A stretch of 64,000 nt of DNA. It comes from Acidobacterium sp. S8 (GTDB lineage: Bacteria; Acidobacteriota; Terriglobia; Terriglobales; Acidobacteriaceae). How positions within the stretch are numbered: position 1 is the first letter of the stretch; every line of letters begins with the position of its first letter. The position numbers and the translations under genes were made by a program. This document shows, one piece after another, positions 36,368-45,233 of the stretch. Location: NCBI RefSeq assembly GCF_009765985.1, contig NZ_LMUM01000037.1, positions 425,433 through 489,432 on the forward strand, in the 5' to 3' direction. A model generated the notes under the pieces. It saw nothing but the letters and a program-made list of their open reading frames with translations. It was not told the origin of the DNA and made no database searches.

Positions 36368-37678
36368 TTATTTCGGGCCGGATTTTGCCCAATCTTCGAT
36401 GCTTCCGGTAGAACGCAGAAGGTTCAGTTCCGCGCGCAGGAGAGAATAGTTGGCATCCAGCACATCTTCATAGCGTTGACGCTCCTCAATGTGGGCCTGC
36501 TGTTCATCTTTGGGAGTCAAAGGCGTGCCGCTTTGTGAACCGCTGCCATTACTCAGCTGGGTTGCAATCACGTCAAGCTGATCCTGAGCCAGTTCAGCCT
36601 GCAGTTGGGTTACGCGCTGCTGCGCCGCCAGTTCCGTCAAACTGTTTTGCAGTTGAAAAATCTGCTCATTTGCCGCATCCCGCGTCTGGTCTGCCTGTGC
36701 GTAGGCATGCGCCGCATCCGCAGCTGATCGTTGCTCGCGCGCTTTCACTGTTGCGTCGAAAAGAGGAACCCGGATCTGAATGCCGATGCCGAAGTTGTTG
36801 TACTGGAAGCTTCGGAAATACTGATCGTAGTTATTGAATTTGGCGAACAAGCTGTAGTCACCCGCAACCGAAAGCTGCGGGCGCAACATCTGACGGGAAT
36901 CGCCGAATGCCACGTACATCTTCGATTTCGCATCGGCCTGGGCTGCTTGCACGCCGGCATTCATTGTAGACAGCGAAATGTGGCTGTCCCTGGTGGGAAG
37001 AATGCTGGGCGCTGCTGGAACGCTGCTGGCGTTGGTAACAAAGCTGGATGATGGAAGTCCGGTGAGATGTGCCAGTTGCTCGCGCACCATCTCCGCATCG
37101 TTCTGTAGATGAATACGCTTCAGGTCGATACGCGCAGCAGTCAGCTTCGCTTTCGTCAGCTCCATCTGGCTTTCAACACCTGCCAGCACGCGGTCAGTTT
37201 CGATATTCACCAGCTTGTCGGTGTATTCCTTTTCCTGCGCGAGTGCGGCGAGCATCAACTCCGCCTTGTCGAGTTGAATGTAGTCGAGAGAGGCGTCAAG
37301 GATCACCTGCTGGCGGCTGTCTTTCAGACTGAACTCTGCCGCCTGCAAGGCAGCGCGTGCCGAGCGGATGTAATCAGGCTGCGAGAAAGTGAAGAGGAGA
37401 GATTGCGAGGTAACGTTAAAAACGGAAGGCTCACCGAGCGGGAAGCCATACGAATAGCCAAGACTCGATCCAAGCACGAGGTTCGGGATGTAGGCGTCCT
37501 TGGTTTCAGTCAGCCCCGCAGCTGCGCGCATCACGTCGGCTTTAGCGATTCGCACCGAGGAGCTGTTTCGCAGCGCCAGATCAACGACGGTATACAGAGA
37601 GACCTGTGCTTCAGCGCTTACAAAAGAAAGCACGGTAAAAGCGCTCAGGCAAACCCATCTGCAACGTCGTCTCTTCAA
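36368..37678 (-). CDS. TolC-family outer-membrane efflux protein
   Basis: A 436-residue periplasmic/outer-membrane channel component. The signal peptide is followed by two repeats of the OEP domain: VVDLALRNSSSVRIAKADV in the first, and VQAAQADAKSKMYVAFGDSR in the second, with long coiled-coil helices (SAADAAHAYAQADQTRDAAN). It starts with TTG at 37678, preceded by GAGGTGA six bases upstream. It is the last gene of the hlyD-TPR-tolC operon, 64 bp after the TPR gene. It would supply the exit duct of a tripartite system. Confidence 0.85.
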   Translation of the reverse strand: MKRRRCRWVCLSAFTVLSFVSAEAQVSLYTVVDLALRNSSSVRIAKADVMRAAAGLTETKDAYIPNLVLGSSLGYSYGFPLGEPSVFNVTSQSLLFTFSQPDYIRSARAALQAAEFSLKDSRQQVILDASLDYIQLDKAELMLAALAQEKEYTDKLVNIETDRVLAGVESQMELTKAKLTAARIDLKRIHLQNDAEMVREQLAHLTGLPSSSFVTNASSVPAAPSILPTRDSHISLSTMNAGVQAAQADAKSKMYVAFGDSRQMLRPQLSVAGDYSLFAKFNNYDQYFRSFQYNNFGIGIQIRVPLFDATVKAREQRSAADAAHAYAQADQTRDAANEQIFQLQNSLTELAAQQRVTQLQAELAQDQLDVIATQLSNGSGSQSGTPLTPKDEQQAHIEERQRYEDVLDANYSLLRAELNLLRSTGSIEDWAKSGPK

Positions 37679-37742
37679 ACGGACTCACCTCGTACCTGCA
37701 ATTCTCGATTTTATTCGCTTTCAGATGATTTCAGTTTCCGAT

Positions 37743-38726
37743 TCATCTGCCAGTGTTCGTTGCAGCCTGTGTACCAGCCTGGTAATCCTTGGCCAACTCA
37801 GCCGAGGCGGCAAATTGCTGCTGCGCTCCAGATGAATCTCCAAGGCGCGAAAGCAGCGTGCCCAACTGGACGTGCATCTTGAACGCAGGGGCATCTTCGG
37901 ACTTATTGGGTGAAGCCAGGTACTGCTCCAGCAGTTGCCGCGCGAAAGGCAGGTCGCGGCCCGCGCGGATAAGCACCGACGCACCGTCCGCGAGCGCCAC
38001 GCCCTTGTTGGCATCCAGCGAAGCACCCGTATGTACAGCCTGTATCATGTCACCCCAGCGTTCTTGTCGGCGGTAGAACGAAGCCAGTTCCATCCACGCA
38101 TCCGCCGGATCTTTCGCTCCGGCAATGACTGCTTTATATTCCGTCTCGGCTCGCCCATAGTCTTTTGCGTTTTCAGCGATGCGTCCACGAATGTAATGGG
38201 CGCGGTCAGGAGCGACGGTGTCCAACTGCTGGGCTACCGCTCCGGCCTTATCGATACCGCCTCCAACAATCGCCGGCGCATCGACATAGAACTCTGCCAA
38301 ATCAGAGAGCGCTGCGGCATTATGTGGGTCCAACTTTGCCGCTGTTTCAAACTCCTGCCGAATCTGCTTCGCCATCCTGAAAGCAGTAATGAAAGAGACT
38401 CGATCGGCTTTCTCGCCCAGCGCGCGGGCCAACCAAAGGTGATAGTTGCTGGTTCCCGGAGAAAGCTTTACAGCTGATTGGCAGGGAGGAATGGCGTCAT
38501 TCCAGCGCTGCTCCTGCATATAAATGCGGCAGCGCAGGTTGTAAGCCTCGGCGTTTCCAGGCTGCGTGCTCAGAACCTGGTTCAAAGCCTGCAGTCCCTC
38601 GTCAGCATGTCCACGGGTCAGGGCGTTCCGCACTGAGAGGAGCTGATCCGGTGGCACGTCGGCATTTACAGCTATAGCAGCGCATGCCAGCACACAAATT
38701 ACGAAAATTCGAAAAACCAAACGCAT
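37743..38726 (-). CDS. exported tetratricopeptide-repeat protein
   Basis: 327 residues with a signal peptide (FRIFVICVLACAAIAVNA) and about six to seven TPR-like helical pairs, e.g. NALTRGHADEGLQALNQVL, AEAYNLRCRIYMQEQRWNDA and GRIAENAKDYGRAETEYKAV. Its start overlaps the hlyD stop in TAATG, so the two are cotranslated. Its position between the adaptor and the channel genes suggests it is a periplasmic scaffold for this particular export system. The target is unknown. Confidence 0.8.
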   Translation of the reverse strand: MRLVFRIFVICVLACAAIAVNADVPPDQLLSVRNALTRGHADEGLQALNQVLSTQPGNAEAYNLRCRIYMQEQRWNDAIPPCQSAVKLSPGTSNYHLWLARALGEKADRVSFITAFRMAKQIRQEFETAAKLDPHNAAALSDLAEFYVDAPAIVGGGIDKAGAVAQQLDTVAPDRAHYIRGRIAENAKDYGRAETEYKAVIAGAKDPADAWMELASFYRRQERWGDMIQAVHTGASLDANKGVALADGASVLIRAGRDLPFARQLLEQYLASPNKSEDAPAFKMHVQLGTLLSRLGDSSGAQQQFAASAELAKDYQAGTQAATNTGR

Positions 38727-39967
38727 TACCGCACAATTTTCACGGCGACACCTTCGCTGACGGGCACGCCATTTGTCGTGCCCAGTGCGACCGTGTCTCC
38801 TTCTTTAAGGCCGGAGGCGATCTCTACTTGGGTAAGATTCAGAGATCCCACCGTAACCGGTGTCCGGTGCAGTGTTCCGTTCACAACCCGGTATACATAT
38901 GATTTCCCTTGCTCCGTATGGAGCGCATCGCGTGGAACATTCAACGCGTTGGGCGTGTTCGAAGTAGTCACTGTCACAGTTACATTCGTATTTGGCAGCA
39001 ATGTGCCATCCGCGTCATCGATAGCAATGATGACCTGGCCGACGTTGCGCGTTCCGTAGCTGATGATTGTTGCGGGCACTCGCACGACGTGGCCATGCCA
39101 TTCTTTGGTTGGCATCGCATCCCAATTAATCGCGATCGGTAATCCTTCTCGTATCTTTCCGATCTGCGGCTCGTCGAAATAGGCTCGCACCTGCAGTTTT
39201 GTCAGATCCGCCATCTGCAATAGTCTGTCGCCCTGCTGGACAAATTCCGTCTTGGACACCGGCACGGAATACACGGTTCCGGCAAACGGAGCCTTCACAT
39301 TTGCCTGGTTCACTATTTCCTGCGCCGCAGCATAAGCCGCCTGCGCATCTTCCAGTGAGGCCTTCACGTGAGCCATATCATTGCTGTCATAGCGCGATGA
39401 CTTACGCTTTTCAAGCAGCGCCAGAGAGTTATTCGCAGCGGTCAACCGATCCTTCGCCGATGCGACCTCCGCAGCAGAAGCCGCGCCTTGCGCCTGCAGC
39501 TTCTGGAGTGCAGCCAGATCGCGTTGCGCCTGATCGCGATCCATCTCGGCTTTCGTTACATCACCGCCCAGCGATAAGCGTTCTTCCTGCGTGCCGCCCT
39601 TCAGCATGGCGTCGTATGTGCCCTGTGCGCCTTTCAGTGCGGCGAGTGCGGTGGCCAGCTTTGACCGGGCATCACTATCATCCATCTGCAGCAGCAGTTC
39701 GCCTGCAGGCACTTTGTCGCCCTCATGCACGTACAGAGCCTTTATGACGCCGGGGAATGGAGCATGTGCCTCAAAGTTCGAGGTGGGTTCCACCTTACCG
39801 TTCGTAGGCGTAGTGCTCTTCAGGCTGCTGCGCTCGACTTCAGCTGCCCGAATCGGCAGTGTCGTGCGCGTCGCCAGATGTACAAAGTAGAAGACCAGAG
39901 CAACGGCAACTCCTGTGCCGGTCCATATCCACGTTGTGCGTCGCTTTGTCGTCCGTGCTGTCGCCAT
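38726..39967 (-). CDS. HlyD/RND-type periplasmic adaptor protein
   Basis: 413 residues: one N-terminal transmembrane helix (TWIWTGTGVAVALVFYFVHL), a lipoyl/barrel-sandwich domain (EAHAPFPGVIKALYVHEGDK and VKAPFAGTVYSVPVSKTEF), a coiled-coil hairpin in between and a beta-barrel region ending QVEIASGLKEGDTVALG. It links an inner-membrane transporter to an outer-membrane channel. First gene of the operon, divergent from queF across 85 bp. No ABC or RND pump gene follows, so the inner-membrane partner is encoded elsewhere or not needed. Confidence 0.87.
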   Translation of the reverse strand: MATARTTKRRTTWIWTGTGVAVALVFYFVHLATRTTLPIRAAEVERSSLKSTTPTNGKVEPTSNFEAHAPFPGVIKALYVHEGDKVPAGELLLQMDDSDARSKLATALAALKGAQGTYDAMLKGGTQEERLSLGGDVTKAEMDRDQAQRDLAALQKLQAQGAASAAEVASAKDRLTAANNSLALLEKRKSSRYDSNDMAHVKASLEDAQAAYAAAQEIVNQANVKAPFAGTVYSVPVSKTEFVQQGDRLLQMADLTKLQVRAYFDEPQIGKIREGLPIAINWDAMPTKEWHGHVVRVPATIISYGTRNVGQVIIAIDDADGTLLPNTNVTVTVTTSNTPNALNVPRDALHTEQGKSYVYRVVNGTLHRTPVTVGSLNLTQVEIASGLKEGDTVALGTTNGVPVSEGVAVKIVR

Positions 39968-40052
39968 CTGAACCGAGTGTCAGTATATAAGATTCAACGA
40001 GATGCGCTTAGGCATCAGGAAATCTGTATCTCTCTTGTCCTACAATAAATAC

Positions 40053-40454
40053 ATGGCACTTTCTGAACGATACACGGACGAGCACGCAAAAGCGGGGCTC
40101 GACACATCTTTTCCCGAGATTGAAACCTGGAAGAACCAGTTTCCCGGCTATGAAATTGTGATCGACGATCCGGAATTTACCTCGGTCTGTCCAAAGACCG
40201 GGCTGCCTGATTTCGGCATCATCACGCTGCGCTATATGCCGCGTGAGTTATGTCTTGAGCTTAAGTCTTACAAGGAATATCTCTTTACCTACCGCAACCT
40301 TGGCATCTTTCAGGAAAACGTCGTCAACCAGGTGCTGGAAGATGTAGTGAAGGCTTGCAAGCCCGTGTGGGCTGAGGTTAAAGGCGATTTCCGTCCACGC
40401 GGCGGCATCTCGACGACCGTTGAAGCACGTTGGCCTCGTCCGCAAAACGACTAA
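40053..40454 (+). CDS. queF: NADPH-dependent 7-cyano-7-deazaguanine reductase QueF
   Basis: Reduces preQ0 to preQ1 in queuosine synthesis. The 133-residue unimodular protein has the catalytic-Cys segment TSVCPKTGLPDFG (Cys46 from this start), the QueF substrate motif LELKSYKEY, and ending motif RPRGGISTTVEA. The ATG at 40053 is chosen; an in-frame Met at 40002 would add 17 residues from the spacer. The 85-bp divergent spacer shows no recognisable preQ1 riboswitch. queG, which acts later in the pathway, is at 60.5 kb. Confidence 0.93.
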   Translation: MALSERYTDEHAKAGLDTSFPEIETWKNQFPGYEIVIDDPEFTSVCPKTGLPDFGIITLRYMPRELCLELKSYKEYLFTYRNLGIFQENVVNQVLEDVVKACKPVWAEVKGDFRPRGGISTTVEARWPRPQND

Positions 40455-40482
40455 CGTCAAGCTGATATCATGCGCTCACCGC

Positions 40483-41763
40483 ATGCCAGCAAGAATTGTG
40501 CACTCAGGAACAAGACCATCCACAGCGCAAACCGCCGGGCTTGCGCTGTTCCTGCTTACCTGTCTCAATCTCTTCAACTTCATTGACCGCTACGTTCTGC
40601 CGGGCGTGCAGCCACTGGTGCAGAAGGAGTTCTCGGCCAACGACGCGCAGATGGGGCTGCTCACGACAGCCTTCTTCTTCACCTACATGATCGTCGCGCC
40701 GCTTACTGGTTGGCTGGGTGACAGATATCCCAGGCGGCCTTTGATCGTTGCCGGGACGCTGCTTTGGAGCGCTGCAATGCTCTTTACCGCGACGGTCCAC
40801 AGCTACAACACGCTTCTGATCCGTCATGCCATTGTCGGCATTGGTGAGGCTACATTCAGCATCTATGCGCCAGCGCTCCTCGCTGATTTCTATCCGGAGA
40901 TCGATCGCAATCGCATACTCAGCATCTTTTACATCACCATTCCGGTTGGTGCGGCGCTGGGCTATTTAATGGGCGGTGTGCTTGGAGAGCGTTACGGATG
41001 GCGCATGCCGTTCTTTATTGCCGCATTGCCCGGTGTACTGATTGCTGCCGCCTTCTGGTTCTTCGTGAAAGAGCCGGAGCGGGGAACTGCCGACGAGTTG
41101 AAAGCTACGCTCGATCGAACAACACTCTCGGGGCTTCGGCATAATCCCGCCTTCTGGTCAGCGACACTTGGCATGGCTGCGTGGACATTTGCCGTCGGCG
41201 GCATCTCGACCTTCCTTCCGACCTTCTTCGTTCGCTTCGGCGGATATTCCGTAGGGCGCGCGGGCTTGCTTACCGGCGCGATCACCGCCGTCGATGGACT
41301 GCTCGGCACAATCATTGGCGGATGGATTGCGCAGCGCTGGCTCCGCCGGAACCACCGGGCGCTCTACCTGCTTTCGTCAGTCAGCATGGCCTTTGCGATT
41401 CCCGCAGCAGCGTTGGTCTTCTTTGGTCCTCGTTCGTGGCTGATTCCGGGAGCGTTCATTGCCGAGTTCTTCATCTTCCTCAATACGGGTCCGTTGAATG
41501 CCGCTATCGTGAACTCGGTTGCGGCGGCGATCCGCTCAACCGCGATTGCCATCAACCTCTTCTGCATTCATGCTCTCGGTGACGCCTTTTCTCCGCGTCT
41601 CATCGGGCGTGTATCGGACGCGACCTCTTCGCTGCGCATGGGGCTCGGCATGACGCTGATTGCCCTGGCTGCTTCCGGCGTCATTCTGCTAGTGGGATCG
41701 CGCTTTGCTCCATTGCTTCCGGAAAGCCAAGACAGCACCGCGCTCCACTCAAAGACCCCATAA
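40483..41763 (+). CDS. MFS transporter, Spinster-like
   Basis: About 426 residues with twelve predicted helices. LNLFNFIDRYVLPGVQPLVQ in TM1 and the loop GWLGDRYPRRP (the MFS motif A) are typical of the Spinster (Spns) branch, whose eukaryotic members carry lysolipids. The ATG at 40483 is preferred; a Met at 40420 lies inside queF. It follows queF by 28 bp and precedes a membrane glycosyltransferase by 23 bp. The substrate cannot be predicted from sequence; lipid or sugar is plausible. Confidence 0.85.
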   Translation: MPARIVHSGTRPSTAQTAGLALFLLTCLNLFNFIDRYVLPGVQPLVQKEFSANDAQMGLLTTAFFFTYMIVAPLTGWLGDRYPRRPLIVAGTLLWSAAMLFTATVHSYNTLLIRHAIVGIGEATFSIYAPALLADFYPEIDRNRILSIFYITIPVGAALGYLMGGVLGERYGWRMPFFIAALPGVLIAAAFWFFVKEPERGTADELKATLDRTTLSGLRHNPAFWSATLGMAAWTFAVGGISTFLPTFFVRFGGYSVGRAGLLTGAITAVDGLLGTIIGGWIAQRWLRRNHRALYLLSSVSMAFAIPAAALVFFGPRSWLIPGAFIAEFFIFLNTGPLNAAIVNSVAAAIRSTAIAINLFCIHALGDAFSPRLIGRVSDATSSLRMGLGMTLIALAASGVILLVGSRFAPLLPESQDSTALHSKTP

Positions 41764-41786
41764 AACACGTGCGACGATAGAAGAGA

Positions 41787-42965
41787 ATGTTCACCGCAGC
41801 TATCTTCCTAAGTTGGGTTATTGCGTTTCTCTGGCTATGGCGCTCAGTCGTGGCGCTGCGCAATTTGCCGAAAATGCCAAATCTGCTGCACGAACAGTTT
41901 GCGGGCGGGGAACCGGCTACACAGCCGCAGATCTCGGTCATCGTGCCTGCACGCAACGAGGAATTGGCGATTGAACAAACGCTGCGCTCGCTGCTGGCGC
42001 AGAAGGGAATTGCCATCGAAATTCTTGCAGTCGATGACCGCTCAACCGACAAGACAGGCGAGATTATGGAGCGCATTGCCGCCGAAGGACGAGCGCAGGG
42101 CAAGAGCATCGGCGTCATCCATATCGAAGACCTGCCCGCAGGCTGGATGGGCAAGACGCATGCCATGGCGCTGGCGGCGCGGCAGGCTGCGGCGCCGTGG
42201 CTTCTGTTTACCGACGGCGATATCCTCTTCCGCGAGGATTGTCTATTCCGCGCACTCCAATATGCGGAGAGCCACGCCGATCACGTTATCCTCTTTCCCT
42301 CATTGATTCTCAAGACCCTCGGCGAACGCACGATGCTTTCTGCCTTCCAGGTGCTGTCGCTGCTCTCATCGCGTCTCTGGAAAACCTCCGACCCGAAGAG
42401 CCGCGATTCATTCGGTATCGGCGCTTTCAACCTCATCCGTAACGATGTTTACCGCATTATTGGAGGCTTCGAGGGCCATCCCATGGAAATACTGGAAGAC
42501 ATCAAGCTCGGATACGAGGTGAAGAGGCGCGCCTTCCGACAACACGTTGTCGTGGGACGCGATTTAATTCAGGTCCACTGGGCATCGGGTGCTTTTGGCA
42601 TTGTGCGCAACCTGACGAAGAACATTTTCGCCGTTTTCCGATTTCAACCTGCGGTTCTGCTTACAGCCTGCATCATGATTGCCGTCTTCTGCCTCACCCC
42701 GGTCTGCGGCATGTTCGGTCCGTGGAGTATGCGGATTGCCAGCATCATGGCCTTCGCGTCGGCCTTTGCCATTTACCGTTACTGCCAGCGCCATCTGAAT
42801 GGAATTCCCGCGTGGTATGTACTACTGCTGCCGCTGGCAGCGTGCCTGATCGTCTACATGCTGCTGCGATCGATGATCGTAACCCTGGCACGTCGCGGGG
42901 TAGTCTGGCGGGGCACGTTTTATCCCCTTGCCGAACTTCGCAGGCATGCCGGACGGCTGAGGTAG
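41787..42965 (+). CDS. membrane glycosyltransferase family 2 protein
   Basis: 392 residues. An N-terminal hydrophobic helix (AAIFLSWVIAFLWLW) is followed by the GT-A domain: ISVIVPARNEELAIEQTLRS, ILAVDDRSTDKTGEIM and LLFTDGDILFREDCLF carry the nucleotide- and metal-binding acidic residues; EGHPMEILEDIKLGYEVKRR supplies the catalytic ED pair. Three or four C-terminal helices anchor it. The architecture is like HpnB and CrtQ-type transferases that sugar-decorate lipids. It could be HpnB, but I do not see enough to be sure, so no symbol is given. Confidence 0.82.
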   Translation: MFTAAIFLSWVIAFLWLWRSVVALRNLPKMPNLLHEQFAGGEPATQPQISVIVPARNEELAIEQTLRSLLAQKGIAIEILAVDDRSTDKTGEIMERIAAEGRAQGKSIGVIHIEDLPAGWMGKTHAMALAARQAAAPWLLFTDGDILFREDCLFRALQYAESHADHVILFPSLILKTLGERTMLSAFQVLSLLSSRLWKTSDPKSRDSFGIGAFNLIRNDVYRIIGGFEGHPMEILEDIKLGYEVKRRAFRQHVVVGRDLIQVHWASGAFGIVRNLTKNIFAVFRFQPAVLLTACIMIAVFCLTPVCGMFGPWSMRIASIMAFASAFAIYRYCQRHLNGIPAWYVLLLPLAACLIVYMLLRSMIVTLARRGVVWRGTFYPLAELRRHAGRLR

Positions 42966-43355
42966 CGCCGGGTACCCCTCCCCCCTCCCCATTCTTTCCG
43001 TTTCCTTTGTTTTCAATGGGTTAGCGGGGGATCATCCCCTTTTAAGCTAATGATTCTAAACTGGTTAGGTAGTTCTAGTGTTTTCAATCACTTAGCAGGG
43101 GGTCCTATAGATCAGCCTGCACAAGGAATATCCCTTTATTTCTATTGTAGCTTTTCAAGTGGAAATACCCTGTCAATGGTTGTTGTGACGATTAAATAGT
43201 TGTGTCAATGATTTACGGATGCAACGGGGTGCGAAGGTATTGACAGGCTGCTGATTCAGTTGTCAAAGCTGTGCGATCTCACCCTGCCCTTGCGTTTTGG
43301 TCAGAGTCAGGGTCAGAATGGGGCACCCAGTGCATATGCTCAATTCGAAAACGTT
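42966..43355. repeat. intergenic spacer with GTTTTCA-TTAG repeats (copy B) and a C-rich tract
   Basis: C-rich CCTCCCCCCTCCCC lies near 42977-42990. GTTTTCAATGGGTTAG starts at 43009 and GTTTTCAATCACTTAG at 43080, each followed closely by a run of at least five G. This 16-mer pattern also occurs on the minus strand at 24619-24634. TCAGAATGGGGCACCC at 43313-43328 is the reverse complement of 24267-24282. No gene is supported here. Confidence 0.6.
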
Positions 43356-44804
43356 CTAGAAGAGGGAAGGACGGCTCGATCCTCCCAGCAGCGTAGGACT
43401 AATGGTGGCCGTGGTGTGACTGCCTTCGTTTCCACCCCAACCAAACAGCAGGTAGACGGCAGGGAGACCGCCAGCGCGGATGGTTATGCCTGCGCTGAAT
43501 GAGTGGCGAAGGTGATCGATGCTGACATCGTCCCGGCGCAGGCCAATTTTTTCCTCATCGACGGAGAAGATTGCGCCGATGGGGAGTTTTCCGATGGAGT
43601 GCTCTATCGTCCCGCGAAAGAGCAGCAGGTCAGGGCCGCGAAAACGGTAGTCTGGGTAGCTCGGCAGCATGGCTGTGCCGTTGATGTCGGAGCCGCCGAT
43701 GGTAGGAGAGAAATAGAAAGGGACGAAGCTGCCGCGATTGGCAAAGGACTCAGAAAAAAGGGCGCGCAATGTGATGGAGCCTTCGAGCTTATCCGTGGTG
43801 GAGATAATCGGGCAGGGCCGGGCTGCGTTCGGACGCGCGTCCGCTGCTGCAGCGCGTGGGCGCGCAATATTCTGTCCCCCGCTGCTTCCGGTGCAATCAT
43901 CCGGGCCATTATGCGAAAACTGAGCGGACCGGTTGGGATAGTATGCTTTCCCGAACTTTCCCGGTAAGAGGCTATAAAGCGGTATCTCGTGGCTGAAGTC
44001 GCCATTGAAACGGCGGAAGGAATAGGTGCTGTTGCCGGGCGCGACAAACTGATGGAACTGGACCAGGTAGTTGAGGCGCAGGTGGTCTTTGAAAAGGGCA
44101 GGGCTGAGACGGAGTCCCTCGGAAGCCTGCAGGTATGCGGCTTGATGGGCCAGCCCTGGAGTGTTCGTTTCATCGAAAAACTGTCCGATAGAAGGCAGCG
44201 ATGAGTCTGTGCCCGGGCGAACCGACGGGAAGCGGCCATTCAGTTCGGCCACGATGGCAATCCTGGCTGCTCCAGCCAGTGGAATAGCGGCGTCTGCTCC
44301 GGTAATGTTCTCGCTGAAACCATAGGTAGTGTGGTTCTGCGGAACAGAGTATGGACCAAGGCCATAGTAGTCGACGCGATTGAGTGAAATGCTCTGGGAA
44401 TAAAAATTGAACAAGGGCGCGACACGGTATGTCATTCCGCCGGGAAGCCGGTAGGCTTTCATGTAGCCGCCTGCCCGCCACGATCCATTGCTGCTGGCCT
44501 GGGCATCGATGTCCCAATTCACTCTCCACTCGTTAGCGAAATTCTTATGTTCCACAAAAGCAAGACCTGCGGCGATGCCATTTTGCGGAGCGAGACTACC
44601 CACGGTGATATGCATGGGCTGCCCCATGACCAGAGTCTGGCCGCAATCCGTGAGGCTGCCGAAGTCGAACTTTGTGCAGGCTCCGAGCGCCTCTTTTTCT
44701 ACGCGAAAATCACGGTGGAGACGGCTTTCATCCGTGCTGCTGTTTTGCGGGTAAGCCGGCGCGGCGGCCAGCAGAAGCAGTATGGAAGCAAGCGCAGTTC
44801 TCAC
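43356..44804 (-). CDS. predicted outer-membrane beta-barrel protein
   Basis: 482 residues with a signal peptide (MRTALASILLLLAAAPAYPQ) and many amphipathic strands, e.g. RAGGYMKAYRLPGGMTYRVA, LRLNYLVQFHQFV, PLYSLLPGKFGKAYYPNR and SFSAGITIRAGGLPAVYLLFG. It resembles surface-antigen / BamA-type barrels, but no POTRA repeats are seen, so the function is open. A low-complexity Ala/Arg stretch sits around residue 325. Its start overlaps the upstream Lys/Ser-rich gene by four bases (ATGA), so the two are coupled. Confidence 0.72.
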   Translation of the reverse strand: MRTALASILLLLAAAPAYPQNSSTDESRLHRDFRVEKEALGACTKFDFGSLTDCGQTLVMGQPMHITVGSLAPQNGIAAGLAFVEHKNFANEWRVNWDIDAQASSNGSWRAGGYMKAYRLPGGMTYRVAPLFNFYSQSISLNRVDYYGLGPYSVPQNHTTYGFSENITGADAAIPLAGAARIAIVAELNGRFPSVRPGTDSSLPSIGQFFDETNTPGLAHQAAYLQASEGLRLSPALFKDHLRLNYLVQFHQFVAPGNSTYSFRRFNGDFSHEIPLYSLLPGKFGKAYYPNRSAQFSHNGPDDCTGSSGGQNIARPRAAAADARPNAARPCPIISTTDKLEGSITLRALFSESFANRGSFVPFYFSPTIGGSDINGTAMLPSYPDYRFRGPDLLLFRGTIEHSIGKLPIGAIFSVDEEKIGLRRDDVSIDHLRHSFSAGITIRAGGLPAVYLLFGWGGNEGSHTTATISPTLLGGSSRPSLF

Positions 44805-45211
44805 TTCGTCACCCTGGGGGAAGACGAGGATTTCCCGGACCTCGGCGAAGATTTTTTCTTCGCGGCGGAGGACCGCTTTTTCGCCGGTAATTTTGTGCTG
44901 CCGGTATCTGCGACGGCAGCAATGGATAGACCTTCTGCGGGTCGGATTTGGGTGATGGTCTTTGGCCGGGTCTTTACCGGCACTTTGCCGGAAACCTTTC
45001 CGGATACAAGAAACTGCGTCATTGGGGCGATGTAACGCGCCGCGTCGTCTTCTGTGATGATGCGGTGCTGCGGCAGGGCCGCGCGCACTTCTGCCGGAAG
45101 CTTAGCTTCAAGGTGCTTGAAGTGCTCGATCTGTTTTTTGACGAGATCGGAGATGGGACGCTGTTTATTGAAAGCGTGTTTGGGTGGGACGGGTACTTCA
45201 ATCGGTTCCAT
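44801..45211 (-). CDS. Lys/Ser-rich small protein of unknown function
   Basis: 136 residues without a signal peptide. The N-terminal half is helical and charged (DLVKKQIEHFKHLEAKLPAE); the second half is a basic low-complexity tail (KKRSSAAKKKSSPRSGKSSS). No known family is recognised. The basic tail suggests contact with nucleic acid or a membrane surface. It lies between the PLC-like gene (22 bp upstream) and the barrel gene (four-base overlap), so the three probably form one operon. Confidence 0.65.
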   Translation of the reverse strand: MEPIEVPVPPKHAFNKQRPISDLVKKQIEHFKHLEAKLPAEVRAALPQHRIITEDDAARYIAPMTQFLVSGKVSGKVPVKTRPKTITQIRPAEGLSIAAVADTGSTKLPAKKRSSAAKKKSSPRSGKSSSSPRVTK

Positions 45212-45233
45212 TTGTAATTCTCCGAAACCTGAA

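Noticed and set aside
39968-40052. preQ1 riboswitch upstream of queF
   Set aside because: The 85-base spacer shows neither the H-type pseudoknot pattern nor an A-rich tail followed by a blocked ribosome-binding site that I could support.
41787-42965. Naming the glycosyltransferase hpnB
   Set aside because: The architecture fits, but also fits other lipid glycosyltransferases, and it lies outside the main hpn operon; the symbol was left empty.
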